Source: a virus
DNA: 28,794 bases
Direction: 5' to 3' (one strand)
IMG/VR virus record: IMGVR_UViG_3300047457_000717
Span: 1-28,794 of that record
The notes beneath the pieces were generated by a model. It made no database searches, was not told the DNA's origin, and worked only from the letters and a program-made list of their open reading frames with translations. Each line of letters begins with the position of its first letter. The first letter of the stretch is position 1. Below, in pieces: positions 1 through 8,343 of this stretch. A program made the position numbers and the translations under genes.

Positions 1-1652
1 GGATAATGCGGAGCCGCGAAGATACACTCATCGCCAACCTGTAGACTCGCCGCACTCGATGTGCCAATGATAGACACATCCGCCGCCTGCGCACCACGAC
101 CAAATCGAGAATAGATAGGTACCGCAATAGACTGAAGCATTGCGGCTTCCGCAGACAACCAACTGTCTACGTTATGAATCATCCCATTAATCGTGAATGA
201 AATTTCACGACCCGCAAAAACCGTCGTGTCTCCGTTGTACCCAACCGCCTTTACCTCGTTAACCAACACTCCGTCAGTCGGCGTCGTACTCGTGACAACA
301 TCGGCAGACTTTGCGGTATAGTTTGTCGAGAACAGTTGCGCGTTAAGACTAACCGTAGAGATAGCCGTACTCTCATCAAGGTCGAATACTACATCCGACC
401 CGTTTGTCATATCCGCCGCCGTAATCGTCACGCTCGGCGTTCCCGTTCCTCTACCGCGAACGTCAATCAATTCGAGCGCACCACTCGCACTATTTACGCG
501 CGCCGAAATACCGAATGGCCCAAAAATAGTTTCTTCAAGAAACTTACTAATGACAGGCGGTTCCGTTAGACGAATCGCCAATCGCGTATCCGCACCGAGC
601 AACGCGCGAATCTGCGCAACCCACGCAGGGTCAGGTGCCGCAGGGTCCTTCCAATACATCCGCGCTTCATCCCAAATCTGCGTAACGATATCAACGGGAT
701 GAGCATCGATATACAACGGACACGCCGCCGACACATTGCGCGTGTACAGACTGACGTAGAGATACGAATTGTTTGCCGGAATTGTCGCGGGATTGCTCCA
801 CCACACCGACAACGGCCCATATCCGGGCGATGAATACGCCTGTCCGTACTCATTTGCCAATAGGATATGCGACGTCGGAACCGCATTGGTGTCCGTCGTT
901 CCTACATGAAGAACGATGTCGCCATACCCAACAGGATATCCAAGCGACGTCTCCGTAATGATGCGCGTACTCTTGGTGATTTCATCAACTACCGACTGAC
1001 GAACTAATTTCTTCCAATCGGAAACGACAGGTGAATTAGCGAAACTGTCATACCCGGAAACAAAATACAGCGCAATGTTTTGATTGCCGGGAACAGACTT
1101 GACTTGGTAATACCACCCGCCACGCGAAACAACTGGTCCCCACGTTTTCGTAACAGGTCCACCCGTCAGACATCCGCGCGTCGTAAACGTGCCGAGTGTA
1201 TTACCCGTGAAGATAGTCCTCGTTTGTTCCACGCGACGCGAATCGGCAATGCCAATTTCAAACGTCGCCGCAGAAACAAGACGAATAGCACTCACGTATC
1301 CCGCATACATCTGTGTCCACGACACGCCCTCATTGCCAGACACATACAGGTATGCGCGACGCGACAGCAACTGCTGTTGGTAATTCCCGTCCTCAAGTTT
1401 GTTCGTAAAAAACCGAACGGTGCCAGTCCCATCGGAACCAGTCACCGCATCGACAACCTGTACCGTATACGAACCAGACCGAATCGCGCCCGTAATTGCA
1501 TCAACTTCGTATCCGTCACCAGATGGCGGACTCGCAATGTACGTGTTCGCGCCAGTACGAAGCGACGTAATGGTAATTGCGTCCGTGGTCCCATTTGGAT
1601 TGGCAACCGTGGACGCATCACGAATGACGAGTTTGTAATTGAGTGATGGCAT
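1..1652 (-). CDS. Putative tail hub / baseplate-type protein, C-terminus cut by window edge
   Basis: An open minus-strand frame runs from an ATG at 1652 to the window edge, 550 codons with no stop, so the C-terminus is missing. The start overlaps the previous stop by one base (TAATG). The protein begins MPSLNYKLVIRDAST and is rich in beta-strand-like segments and Ser/Thr/Gly, with no predicted membrane segment. Its position directly after the tape measure and a short tail-tip protein is where siphoviruses encode the tail hub or tail-associated fibre-anchoring protein. That role is inferred from order and composition; I see no diagnostic motif. A larger receptor-binding or tail lysozyme protein remains possible. 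The frame is certain, the function moderate. Confidence 0.68.
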   Translation of the reverse strand, partial: MPSLNYKLVIRDASTVANPNGTTDAITITSLRTGANTYIASPPSGDGYEVDAITGAIRSGSYTVQVVDAVTGSDGTGTVRFFTNKLEDGNYQQQLLSRRAYLYVSGNEGVSWTQMYAGYVSAIRLVSAATFEIGIADSRRVEQTRTIFTGNTLGTFTTRGCLTGGPVTKTWGPVVSRGGWYYQVKSVPGNQNIALYFVSGYDSFANSPVVSDWKKLVRQSVVDEITKSTRIITETSLGYPVGYGDIVLHVGTTDTNAVPTSHILLANEYGQAYSSPGYGPLSVWWSNPATIPANNSYLYVSLYTRNVSAACPLYIDAHPVDIVTQIWDEARMYWKDPAAPDPAWVAQIRALLGADTRLAIRLTEPPVISKFLEETIFGPFGISARVNSASGALELIDVRGRGTGTPSVTITAADMTNGSDVVFDLDESTAISTVSLNAQLFSTNYTAKSADVVTSTTPTDGVLVNEVKAVGYNGDTTVFAGREISFTINGMIHNVDSWLSAEAAMLQSIAVPIYSRFGRGAQAADVSIIGTSSAASLQVGDECIFAAPHY

Positions 1653-2089
1653 TACGTCGTCGCGTATTCGCAGAGCATATCTGCGCCATTGAGGTTAATA
1701 ACCGAAACACTCAGCGTGTACGTCAACTCCACATTGTCCTGCATCGCTAACGTCACATTCCCGTCAGGTGCCAATACGCAATTCGTGTATGGTCCATTGA
1801 CTCCATCTCCAACATCAACGGACACGACGCCACCGTTTTGCAAATGTCGAAGCAACGCCAACGCCACATCGAGTGACGTATTCGGAATTTCTCGCATTTC
1901 AAACGACGCGCCGTAATCAATACGAAACGTAAACATCGTACGCGCGCCCGTTCCCAACGCTATTGCTGTATCGCCAACACGATTTGTAAACGGCAGATAG
2001 TTAGCAAACCGTGATGCCACTCCATCCGCGATGCCAGTATATCCGTTGGTTAGCGTCTGTGTTGGCGAACCCCATGTAATCTGAGCCAT
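1652..2089 (-). CDS. Minor tail / distal tail-type protein
   Basis: A 145-residue protein that starts MAQITWGSPTQTL, with the start codon overlapping the tape measure stop by one base. It is mostly predicted beta structure, with no transmembrane segment or signal peptide. The gene lies immediately after the tape measure and before the long hub-like protein, the usual place of the distal tail protein that caps the tail tube and links it to the hub. It is shorter than typical Dit proteins (about 200-250 residues), so it could equally be a small minor tail protein covering only the N-terminal ring domain. The assignment rests on synteny, not on a motif. Confidence 0.6.
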   Translation of the reverse strand: MAQITWGSPTQTLTNGYTGIADGVASRFANYLPFTNRVGDTAIALGTGARTMFTFRIDYGASFEMREIPNTSLDVALALLRHLQNGGVVSVDVGDGVNGPYTNCVLAPDGNVTLAMQDNVELTYTLSVSVINLNGADMLCEYATT

Positions 2090-3924
2090 TACACATTCCC
2101 CCGACGATTCGCCTTCATCATCAACTCTTGCATCGCGCGCTGTGCCGTCGGGTCATTTGGTCCGATAACCGTGATGTTCATCGGTGCAATCGGCGCAACA
2201 TTTGTTGTCGCGCCAGCCGCCGTTCCATTGAACACCATTCGCGTCGTAGGGATAGGCGCATTGATGGTAGACGTTACACCGCTTGCACCACCCGCAATCG
2301 TATTGCTTCCAACGCCCGACTTCCCACCGTTCGCATATGCAAATGCGAGCAACGCTCCCGCCGCCAACACCGCGCCAGCCCCATTACCCAACATCAACAG
2401 TCTTTTGATGTTTGCCATCAACGTGGCAAACACTCGTGTCTTAATTGCAAACTCGACCATAACATTGGCAATCTTTCCAACCAATGTTTGCGCCATAGTC
2501 TTCCACAACGTATCAATGCGCCCAGACTGAATGGCACCCATCAACCCACTTGCAATCCCATCTTCAAGCGACTCGGTAATACCAGTTGCCAATCTATTCT
2601 TTGCGCTTCCTTCCATCTGTGCAACCAAACCTTCAATACGATTTTTAAATGCCTCTGCCGTATCGCGATAGTATTGGTCGTCCATTTCCCTCAACGCATC
2701 CGCAAACGCTCTGTTCTCATCCTCCTGCGCTTGCATACGTTGATTAAAAAACTCCTGATTTATTTCCAACCATTGCTTATTGAAATCTTCCATCGCCTTC
2801 TTTTCATCTTCGAGTCGTTGCTTCATTGACTCATCAACGGTCATGCCCGTCGTATCGACGTCATCCGTAGGCAATCCAAGACCAGTTCCGCGCTCCTTCT
2901 TCTGCGGCGTTGCAAATCCCATCAACACTTGCGCGCGGAAATCAGCCATGCGTTCCTGTAACTGCGACAGGTTAGCATCGGACGCGTTGATGTCCGTATT
3001 GAAGGTGTCAAGAAACTGTCGAACCTTCTCGCCGACACCACCGGGAAGAAACGTTGCAAATGCGCCGCCAAGATTGATGGCAACGGCCCCTATCATTTGA
3101 AAGAATCGCGCAACCGCCAACGTCACCTGACCAATCAACGTTCCAACAGTCACCAAACCCTTAACAAAATTATCAAAGACATATGCAATAATCGGACGAA
3201 GGCCGCTCAACATACCAGCAATTTCCTTCAATCCGCGAATCATTGATTCGGATGTCTTGTCCTCCGCTTCAAACAGATTCAGGAACTCATTCTTGACCTG
3301 TTGAAGTGCGCCACCGAGTGTATTGGCATATGCCTCCGCCGAACCACCCGCCGCGCGTCGCAATGCATCCAACACCACCCGCTGTGCTTTGGCAATATCA
3401 TTTAGGCCAATAAACTTTTTAATAAGGTCTTCTTCGTCCTTACCAAGTTTAATTTTTGCGCGACCCAATGCGCCCACCGCATCCAATGGCGACTGCAACG
3501 CCTTGCCAACCAACAGGGCGGCACTCGACAAATCCATCTGCATTTTTTGCGCAAGGTCCAACACAACGGGAATGGTTTCTGCAAATACCGTTCGAACGTT
3601 GGTAAACCCAAGTAACATTGCCTGCGCGCTACGAATCGCTTCATCTCCGAACGCGGTGACCTTCATCAGCGCATCGGCCTGACGATTCAACGTTTCAATT
3701 GTTTGACCACTCACGCCATTGGTACTTTCTAGCGTGGTTATCAACTGCGCTTGCATCGCCTGTGCATCGGCAGTTTCACGCACCATTGTCGTGATTGCCT
3801 TAGTCAGACCACCAAACTGCGCAACCGTTAGTGCCACTTCTGCGCCCAACTTTTTGAGCGACGATTGAAGTGCCGCCGACCCTTCTTCCTTCAAGAGGAG
3901 TGACAACGCCATCACATCAGTCAT
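2089..3924 (-). CDS. Tail tape measure protein
   Basis: About 611 residues. It spans the tail lumen, sets tail length and is ejected ahead of the DNA. The N-terminal half is long, helical and coiled-coil-like with heptad patterns; hydrophobic stretches lie near the middle (around residues 250-300, LIGQVTLAVARFF and neighbours) and again toward the C-terminus (around 505-530, AGAVLAAGALLAFAYA), as expected for tape measures. An acidic, Gln-rich helical segment lies between them. I chose ATG 3924 because GAGGG sits 9 nt upstream; ATG 3933 would have that SD touching the start. The gene overlaps the chaperone frame upstream by 8 nt. By the family rule of about 1.5 angstrom per residue, the tail would be roughly 90 nm. 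Confidence 0.9.
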   Translation of the reverse strand: MTDVMALSLLLKEEGSAALQSSLKKLGAEVALTVAQFGGLTKAITTMVRETADAQAMQAQLITTLESTNGVSGQTIETLNRQADALMKVTAFGDEAIRSAQAMLLGFTNVRTVFAETIPVVLDLAQKMQMDLSSAALLVGKALQSPLDAVGALGRAKIKLGKDEEDLIKKFIGLNDIAKAQRVVLDALRRAAGGSAEAYANTLGGALQQVKNEFLNLFEAEDKTSESMIRGLKEIAGMLSGLRPIIAYVFDNFVKGLVTVGTLIGQVTLAVARFFQMIGAVAINLGGAFATFLPGGVGEKVRQFLDTFNTDINASDANLSQLQERMADFRAQVLMGFATPQKKERGTGLGLPTDDVDTTGMTVDESMKQRLEDEKKAMEDFNKQWLEINQEFFNQRMQAQEDENRAFADALREMDDQYYRDTAEAFKNRIEGLVAQMEGSAKNRLATGITESLEDGIASGLMGAIQSGRIDTLWKTMAQTLVGKIANVMVEFAIKTRVFATLMANIKRLLMLGNGAGAVLAAGALLAFAYANGGKSGVGSNTIAGGASGVTSTINAPIPTTRMVFNGTAAGATTNVAPIAPMNITVIGPNDPTAQRAMQELMMKANRRGNV

Positions 3925-4270
3925 TCGTTGCATCCCTCATTACAGGTTGCACATGACGATGCGCCTCAACCATTCGCGCTATACGGTCGCGCGCATCATC
4001 TATCATACTCGACAACTTTCCTGCCGCTCGCAGATACCGCATTTCCATCTTCTGCAAGTCTTGTGGTTGGTGAAACGCAACGGCAACCATCCCCGCCATA
4101 TCCGTTCGTTCTCCTAACCGCTCGACTGCTTCCTGCGCCTTCATTTCTTGCAATTCGTAATACGTCCACAACAACACCGCAAATGACGTTTGTGCTATCA
4201 CCTCAATTCGTTGACCCATTTCTCGCGCACACACCACCATAATGCGTCGAACGAATTGCTCGTGCGTCAT
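3917..4270 (-). CDS. Tail assembly chaperone, frameshift (gpT-like) part
   Basis: This frame of 117 residues from its own ATG is helical and basic/acidic mixed, with no membrane segment. It is probably made mainly as the C-terminal part of a -1 frameshift fusion with the upstream chaperone gene, as lambda gpGT is. The frame is open back to the shift site: after slippage at 4315 the fused protein continues for about 132 codons without a stop, giving a fusion of about 237 residues. In the family, the T part recruits tail tube subunits to the tape measure bound by the G part. Position between the major tail gene and tape measure agrees. A separate start at 4270 lies inside the 3' side of the recoding hairpin region and lacks a good ribosome site. 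Confidence 0.82.
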   Translation of the reverse strand: MTHEQFVRRIMVVCAREMGQRIEVIAQTSFAVLLWTYYELQEMKAQEAVERLGERTDMAGMVAVAFHQPQDLQKMEMRYLRAAGKLSSMIDDARDRIARMVEAHRHVQPVMRDATND

Positions 4271-4275
4271 CTCAA

Positions 4276-4321
4276 CCGCAACGGAACGACCATGCTGTTC
4301 CGTTGCGGGTGTTAGTTTTTT
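4276..4321 (-). promoter_or_regulatory. Programmed -1 ribosomal frameshift signal
   Basis: On the minus strand the heptamer A AAA AAC occupies 4321-4315 in the zero frame (GAA AAA AAC) directly before the TAA stop at 4314-4312. After a 6-nt spacer (TAACAC) comes a perfect 12-bp inverted repeat, arms 4308-4297 and 4287-4276, with a 9-nt loop. Slippery site, spacer length and stem all match the classical -1 recoding design, and the downstream chaperone frame is exactly in -1 phase. Confidence 0.9.
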
Positions 4322-4629
4322 TCCGCCGCCTCGGACAACATCTTTTCAACTTCTGCAACGCCATTACGCGACAACTGCACAACGGCAACAAGTTGCTCTA
4401 GCGACAATCTCTCCACTTCCTCACTCGTCAAATCCGGCACCGACGTTTTTGCCACATCTAAAAGTGCCGCCAACATTGCCGTGCCATCATCGTTTGGCTT
4501 CGCATACACAATTGCCACACGATGCGCCGCCGCACCCGACATCGGATGCACGACCACTTCACGCCCGAACAACTTGACGCGCGGCAACCGCGCCGGATTA
4601 ATAAGAGAATCGAGGTCGATGAGAGTCAT
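4312..4629 (-). CDS. Tail assembly chaperone (gpG-like)
   Basis: A 105-residue protein between the major tail protein and tape measure genes, the canonical place of the tail assembly chaperone that coats the tape measure and keeps it soluble while tail tube protein polymerises. It has an N-terminal strand region (VKLFGREVVVHPM) followed by helices and ends SEAAEKN. Its last sense codons form the slippery site, so most ribosomes stop here and a minority shift -1 into the next frame to make the longer fusion. Family identity rests on position, size and the recoding signal rather than on sequence motifs, but those three together are strong. Confidence 0.87.
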   Translation of the reverse strand: MTLIDLDSLINPARLPRVKLFGREVVVHPMSGAAAHRVAIVYAKPNDDGTAMLAALLDVAKTSVPDLTSEEVERLSLEQLVAVVQLSRNGVAEVEKMLSEAAEKN

Positions 4630-4643
4630 TGTCTCGGTGTAGG

Positions 4644-5219
4644 TTACGGAGTCGGGTTGACGGAAGTGAGGTACTCAATACGATACGGCGCAGTACCAGT
4701 CCCATCGTATCCAGCCCAAGCGGTGTCGAGCCGCGCCTCAATCTCAATGGCAATGGCAATCTCCGCGCCATCCTGCGAAGTAATGTCATACTTCGTGCAC
4801 ATCGACGACGGGAATCGCACCTGCACATAGTCGCCGTTGCCGCGCAACCAAATCGCGCGCACATCGTCGAGGTACGACGCCATCAACTCACCCGCCGCCA
4901 CCGGAGCGTACGACGACGACGCGCCCGTCCACTCACCCGCCGCCGTATCAACCGCTCCCGGCTCAATCTGAGTAACATTGGTGGTCGAAAGCTGAATGAC
5001 CGTGCCGCTAATCTTCGGAGCCATCGCCGTCTTGCGGTCGAGCCCCTTCACAGGCGAACGCTTGCCATCAAAATCGACATTGCGATAGGTGATGCCCGGG
5101 TCGAACTTCAGCCCACCCGTGAACGCACCAAAGACATTAGTACCAACATACAGCACCCCAGAATCCAGCACGACATCATCGGGGAAGTTGGTATTGTAAC
5201 CAGTAAGAGGAGCCGCCAT
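4644..5219 (-). CDS. Major tail tube protein
   Basis: A 191-residue protein that starts MAAPLTGYNTNFPDDVVLDSG. It is beta-rich with no membrane segments, and the N-terminal 'LDSGVLYVG' pattern followed by 'G..KFDPG..YRN.DFDGKR' is typical of siphovirus tail tube subunits. An AAGGGT ribosome site precedes the ATG. It lies between the tail terminator and the tail chaperone genes, the standard order. The product would form stacked hexameric rings around the tape measure. The codon choice (many C- and G-ending codons) resembles the capsid gene and fits high expression. Confidence in the role is high from position and composition. Confidence 0.87.
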   Translation of the reverse strand: MAAPLTGYNTNFPDDVVLDSGVLYVGTNVFGAFTGGLKFDPGITYRNVDFDGKRSPVKGLDRKTAMAPKISGTVIQLSTTNVTQIEPGAVDTAAGEWTGASSSYAPVAAGELMASYLDDVRAIWLRGNGDYVQVRFPSSMCTKYDITSQDGAEIAIAIEIEARLDTAWAGYDGTGTAPYRIEYLTSVNPTP

Positions 5220-5255
5220 GTTAGTACCCTTGTGAAAAAGTGAAACGCTTTGCGC

Positions 5256-5753
5256 TTACGCGCGTGAAGTCAGAACCACAGGCCACAGAAACAAATCATA
5301 CACACCCAATACACCAACGACGTTGCTATCTGCCGGAGTAGAGAACTGCGGAATGGTCTGTCGATTTCTCGACCGCCCAACCGTCAACCCCGACCGCGCA
5401 TCCGTTAGTGATGTCAGGCATTGGTCGACGATATCCATTGCCGATTCAACCAACGGCAACTGCGATTCCGGCTTTCCAATGCATTGCACCTCTAACGTCG
5501 CAACCTCCCTATATCCATTATAAGCCGACTGGCTCGTTCTATTCAATAGCAACGTGATATAGGGAAACGCAACTGGCGAAGGAACCGCGCGGATGTAGAT
5601 ACGTTCTGGCTCTCCGATGTAGTCCTCCAATCGGTCGCCACACGACGATGTATACTCAATCAACGACTTGCGCAACGTTGCATATATCTGAACGGTCGAC
5701 GCCGTAGATGGCAACTGCAACGTATTAGGTACGACGTATTTGGGTTTACTCAT
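5256..5753 (-). CDS. Tail terminator / tail completion protein
   Basis: I place the start at ATG 5753, giving 165 residues (MSKPKYVVPNTL...), because this ATG overlaps the previous stop in an ATGA; an upstream in-frame start would run deep into the preceding gene. The central part (YIRAVPSPVAFPYITLLL) followed by strands resembles the fold of tail terminator proteins, which cap the finished tail tube and form the tail side of the head-tail joint. The gene sits between a gp10-like gene and the major tail gene, exactly where this protein is encoded in HK97-like phages. The evidence is mainly synteny plus size. Confidence 0.75.
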   Translation of the reverse strand: MSKPKYVVPNTLQLPSTASTVQIYATLRKSLIEYTSSCGDRLEDYIGEPERIYIRAVPSPVAFPYITLLLNRTSQSAYNGYREVATLEVQCIGKPESQLPLVESAMDIVDQCLTSLTDARSGLTVGRSRNRQTIPQFSTPADSNVVGVLGVYDLFLWPVVLTSRA

Positions 5754-6157
5754 CGCAACGCTCCGAGCGTACGTTTGACTGTCGCCGCAAAAAGAGCCTT
5801 GCCATTCTCGCGTTGCTCTAGCAAAGTCGGCATCCAAATTTTAACTGGTGGCTCGTTCTTTCCCGTGAATACGTTGTAATGACCCAACTCCCAATACAAC
5901 GCCTCGATAAACTTCGTGCCTACTCGAATTTGATATGACCCACCAACTTTTTCCGGCTCCGTTCTTCGAATACTATTTCTGACGCCGAGCGTATTTCGAA
6001 ACGCGCCGCCCTTGTAGTAATTCGCCTCGGTGTGCGCTTTCTTCACTTCGCGTACAAGCATATTGGCGACCGCCGTAATGCCATTACGCGACGCCTTATC
6101 ATACGTCGCAAGCACCTGACGCGACCTATCAATCAACTTGTACCCGAGCCTTTTCAT
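5750..6157 (-). CDS. HK97 gp10-like head-tail joining / tail completion protein
   Basis: A 135-residue protein (MKRLGYKLIDRSRQ...). The N-terminal helix, the central 'RNSIRRTEPEK' segment and especially the conserved 'YWELGHYN' patch followed by 'P.KIWMPTLLEQ' are recognisable from the HK97 gp10 family, whose members act at tail completion or head-tail joining. ATGA overlaps join it to genes on both sides. In most phages this gene directly follows head closure; here it is separated from it by about 6 kb of fibre genes, yet keeps its normal position before the tail terminator. Family call is good; exact role within the neck is inferred. Confidence 0.8.
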   Translation of the reverse strand: MKRLGYKLIDRSRQVLATYDKASRNGITAVANMLVREVKKAHTEANYYKGGAFRNTLGVRNSIRRTEPEKVGGSYQIRVGTKFIEALYWELGHYNVFTGKNEPPVKIWMPTLLEQRENGKALFAATVKRTLGALR

Positions 6158-6510
6158 TGCGCGTATCGTGGTTCCGTGACCACGAGCGGCGTGACCACCT
6201 GTAGGTCGTTGAACGCACCCGCGCGCACGATTTGATAAATCGTCTGTCCGATATACGGCGTCAAGGCAGGCTGAAGCAATGGCGTATGCACCACAAGGTA
6301 GTAGATGCCCGGATGGTCTACCGCCTCCGACATAACCAACATGTTAAGCGTTGCAATCGGCGTGTCGCCATTCGCATCCTCCGCAAACGTCACCGTTGCA
6401 TCCTGCTCCGTCCACAACTCATAGCAATTGGTCGCGTCGTCGTAATACCGCAACTCCTGACGAACCAAATAGCTATTGTCCGGCTGAATTTGCTTGCTTA
6501 CCGTCGTCAT
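6154..6510 (-). CDS. Hypothetical structural protein, end of fibre module
   Basis: A 118-residue protein (MTTVSKQIQPDNSYLVRQEL...), translationally coupled to the repeat protein upstream (TAATG) and to the gp10-like gene downstream (ATGA). It is mostly beta strands with repeated YY/Y motifs, acidic, with no signal peptide, no cysteine cluster and no membrane segment. I do not recognise its family. The middle portion (TVTFAEDANGDTPIATLNMLV) looks like a small beta-sandwich, as in minor virion proteins decorating capsid or tail. Its position at the end of the inserted fibre block suggests a virion or host-contact role, which is inference only. Confidence 0.6.
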   Translation of the reverse strand: MTTVSKQIQPDNSYLVRQELRYYDDATNCYELWTEQDATVTFAEDANGDTPIATLNMLVMSEAVDHPGIYYLVVHTPLLQPALTPYIGQTIYQIVRAGAFNDLQVVTPLVVTEPRYAQ

Positions 6511-7706
6511 TACGGCTTCCCCTCCGACCTATCGAAAGCAATGATGTACGGTCCGCTCTCATCATTTGACCGCACGTAGGCACCCGACCCCTCAATCAAC
6601 TGCACATATTCGTCCGACATATCACGACCGCGCGCGCGATAAACCTTTTGCTTCAGCAACGTCGCATCGTATCCCGTCAACGCAAACGCACCCGCGCCGT
6701 GCGCAATAGTCCAATGCGCCGCCGCCGTATTACCCGTTAGCGCAAATGCACCCGCCGCCGCCTTGATTGAGATGTGCGCTTCAAGGTTGACCGCCTGACC
6801 CGTCAACGTATACGACGTTCCTTCACTCGCGCGAACAATACTTTGCGACGCTGTATTACCAGTCAACGTAAATGCACCAACGCTACCCGTTCGCGTCGTG
6901 TGATATGACGCGCTATTCCCCGTTAGGGTATACGCACCCGCACCCGACGCGCGCGACGCGCTCTGTGAGGCAACGAAGCCCGTCAGCGCGTACGTTCCGC
7001 CGTCGCTTACTCTCGTCGTATGCTGACGCGCGACATCGCCCGTCAACACAAACGCGCCCGACGCATTGACACGCGACCAATGCGCCGACGCTGTATTACC
7101 AGTTAACGTATACGACGCACCATTAGACGCGCGCGTCAGTATCGCATAACTCTCGTATCCCGCCAACGCATACGAACCAACGTTCGCCCGATGGTATCTA
7201 TCCGACCGCAGAATCGCCGCCTGACCCGTAAGGTAAAAGACCTCCGGTATCGGGTTGATTTCGCGCGCCGTTGCCAATCCCGCAGGCCATCCTTCCCAGA
7301 CGAACGAACCCACGCCGCCCAATCGCGACGCATGCCACAGGTTGTTATATCCCGTCCACGCATACGCGCCGACGTCCGACGTCACCACTCGTTGCGTATT
7401 GATAGCCGCCGCTTCACCCGTCAACGTATACGACGCCGCTCCACCGTATACAACGCGGTCCGCTTCCAACGTCGCGTCGTATCCCGTGAACGTGAAAGAG
7501 GCGGCACCACTCGCGCGCGTTGTTGATTGACGGGCCGCTTGCCCACCGACCGTAAACGCGCCCACGGACGCCGAAACTTTGCGTCCCGTATTGAGTGATG
7601 CCGCCTGTCCCGTTTGACTAAAGACTCCCGCCGCGCACGACAACGCAAATGCGACACCGCCAAGTGCCGATATAGGTGCCGCGCTAATCGGGAGTAATCC
7701 GAGCAT
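6510..7706 (-). CDS. Virion-associated repeat protein with about 16 G-x-(Y/F)-x-L-T-G repeats
   Basis: A 398-residue protein. After a hydrophobic, Ala-rich N-terminus (residues 1-26) come about 16 degenerate repeats of 20-22 residues, each built on GA(F/Y)xLTG(N/Q/Y)xA followed by a variable Thr/Ser/Arg turn. A non-repeat tail of about 43 residues (from YRARGRDMSDEY) closes the protein. Similar short LTG repeats occur in uncharacterised proteins beside fibre genes of other phages; no enzymatic motif is present. The alternating aromatic/aliphatic pattern predicts a regular beta-solenoid or stacked beta-hairpin rod. It lies in the fibre block, so an adhesin or fibre-shaft role is plausible but not shown. 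The first 26 residues could be a membrane or signal-like segment, or an assembly tag. Confidence 0.72.
   Translation of the reverse strand: MLGLLPISAAPISALGGVAFALSCAAGVFSQTGQAASLNTGRKVSASVGAFTVGGQAARQSTTRASGAASFTFTGYDATLEADRVVYGGAASYTLTGEAAAINTQRVVTSDVGAYAWTGYNNLWHASRLGGVGSFVWEGWPAGLATAREINPIPEVFYLTGQAAILRSDRYHRANVGSYALAGYESYAILTRASNGASYTLTGNTASAHWSRVNASGAFVLTGDVARQHTTRVSDGGTYALTGFVASQSASRASGAGAYTLTGNSASYHTTRTGSVGAFTLTGNTASQSIVRASEGTSYTLTGQAVNLEAHISIKAAAGAFALTGNTAAAHWTIAHGAGAFALTGYDATLLKQKVYRARGRDMSDEYVQLIEGSGAYVRSNDESGPYIIAFDRSEGKP
6642..7628 (-). repeat. In-frame tandem repeats (about 16 units of 60-66 bp)
   Basis: DNA encoding the GA(F/Y)xLTG units of the repeat protein, roughly residues 27-355. 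Units are diverged in sequence (for example TGNTAS, TGNSAS, TGYDAT, TGQAAS variants), indicating old duplication with selection for the fold. Closely similar units (LTGNTAS) occur several times in the C-terminal third, where recombination between copies would be easiest. Confidence 0.8.
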
Positions 7707-7709
7707 TGC

Positions 7710-7910
7710 TTACTTCGCGCCCTCTGGCTCGATGTCAGGCTTCACGTACGCGCCGTTGAATACATCAAGACGCCAACCGTCCTCCTTCTTGATTCCGTCC
7801 GTCTCGAACGCAATCTGCCCAAGCTGTTCCGCCTTCTGCGCAAACTCGGCGACCAACTGCTGACACAGCACCATAACAGCGGGGGACGGCTTCTTCGGCT
7901 CTACTGACAC
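7710..7910 (-). CDS. Small protein of fibre module, GTG start
   Basis: I place the start at GTG 7910, giving 66 residues (MSVEPKKPSPAVMVL...), because AGGAG lies 5 nt upstream and overlaps the end of the preceding gene, whose TGA is 2 nt away. A longer frame back to 8003 would overlap the proline-rich end of that gene. The protein has one helix (QQLVAEFAQKAEQLGQIAFETDG) and a short acidic tail ending EPEGAK. I do not recognise it. Small proteins of this kind often sit next to fibre genes and may act as fibre assembly helpers, but nothing in the sequence proves it. Confidence 0.6.
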   Translation of the reverse strand: MSVEPKKPSPAVMVLCQQLVAEFAQKAEQLGQIAFETDGIKKEDGWRLDVFNGAYVKPDIEPEGAK

Positions 7911-7912
7911 AA

Positions 7913-8341
7913 TCACTCCTGTGAGGTGGGTGGAACGTAGGGTGTAACGGGAACAAGCGGTAGCGACGACGGCTGTACCGGAGGCGTCGGCGAAGGCGTC
8001 CACGGCGCAGGCAACGTCACGACAGGCGGATGAATCTGCGCCTCAATCGATGACGTAATATTCTCCTGCATCCGAGCAAACTGCTCCGGTGGAATGGTCG
8101 CCTCCATCCATCCCTGCACAATCTCAGGCGTCAGGTCGGCGAACGGCACAAACGGCGTTCCCTCCTGATACTGAAACTGTTGCGCACCACCCCACGACGC
8201 CGAATAAAACTCGCCGCTTGGCTTCGCGACATCCGACGTTCCGATGTAATTGTAATTCACCTGAAACACCACATCGGTGTATCCATCCATCTCGGGGTAG
8301 GCATTAAACTGCCAAAAGTTCCACGAATACGTCACGGTCAT
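7913..8341 (-). CDS. Small fibre-associated protein with proline-rich tail
   Basis: A 142-residue protein preceded by GGAGAG 6 nt before the ATG. The N-terminal half starts MTVTYSWNFWQFNAYPEMDGYTDVVFQVNYNY (residues 1-32) and continues to a 'FADLTPEIVQGWMEATI' helix near residues 66-84. This layout, short strands about tryptophan-asparagine-phenylalanine, then an acidic turn and 'DLTxExVxGW', is familiar from small phage proteins beside fibre genes, some annotated as DUF7936-like; I am moderately sure of that family. The last 40 residues are proline-rich (PAPWTPSPTPPVQPSS) and probably disordered, perhaps a tether to a virion partner. No enzymatic motif is seen. Confidence 0.68.
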   Translation of the reverse strand: MTVTYSWNFWQFNAYPEMDGYTDVVFQVNYNYIGTSDVAKPSGEFYSASWGGAQQFQYQEGTPFVPFADLTPEIVQGWMEATIPPEQFARMQENITSSIEAQIHPPVVTLPAPWTPSPTPPVQPSSLPLVPVTPYVPPTSQE

Positions 8342-8343
8342 TG

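Noticed and set aside
2128-2829. Plus-strand frame opposite the tape measure
   Set aside because: Basic, low-complexity shadow of the tape measure codons.
6642-7628. CRISPR-like array
   Set aside because: The repeats are in frame, diverged and encode a protein; no constant repeat with unique spacers.
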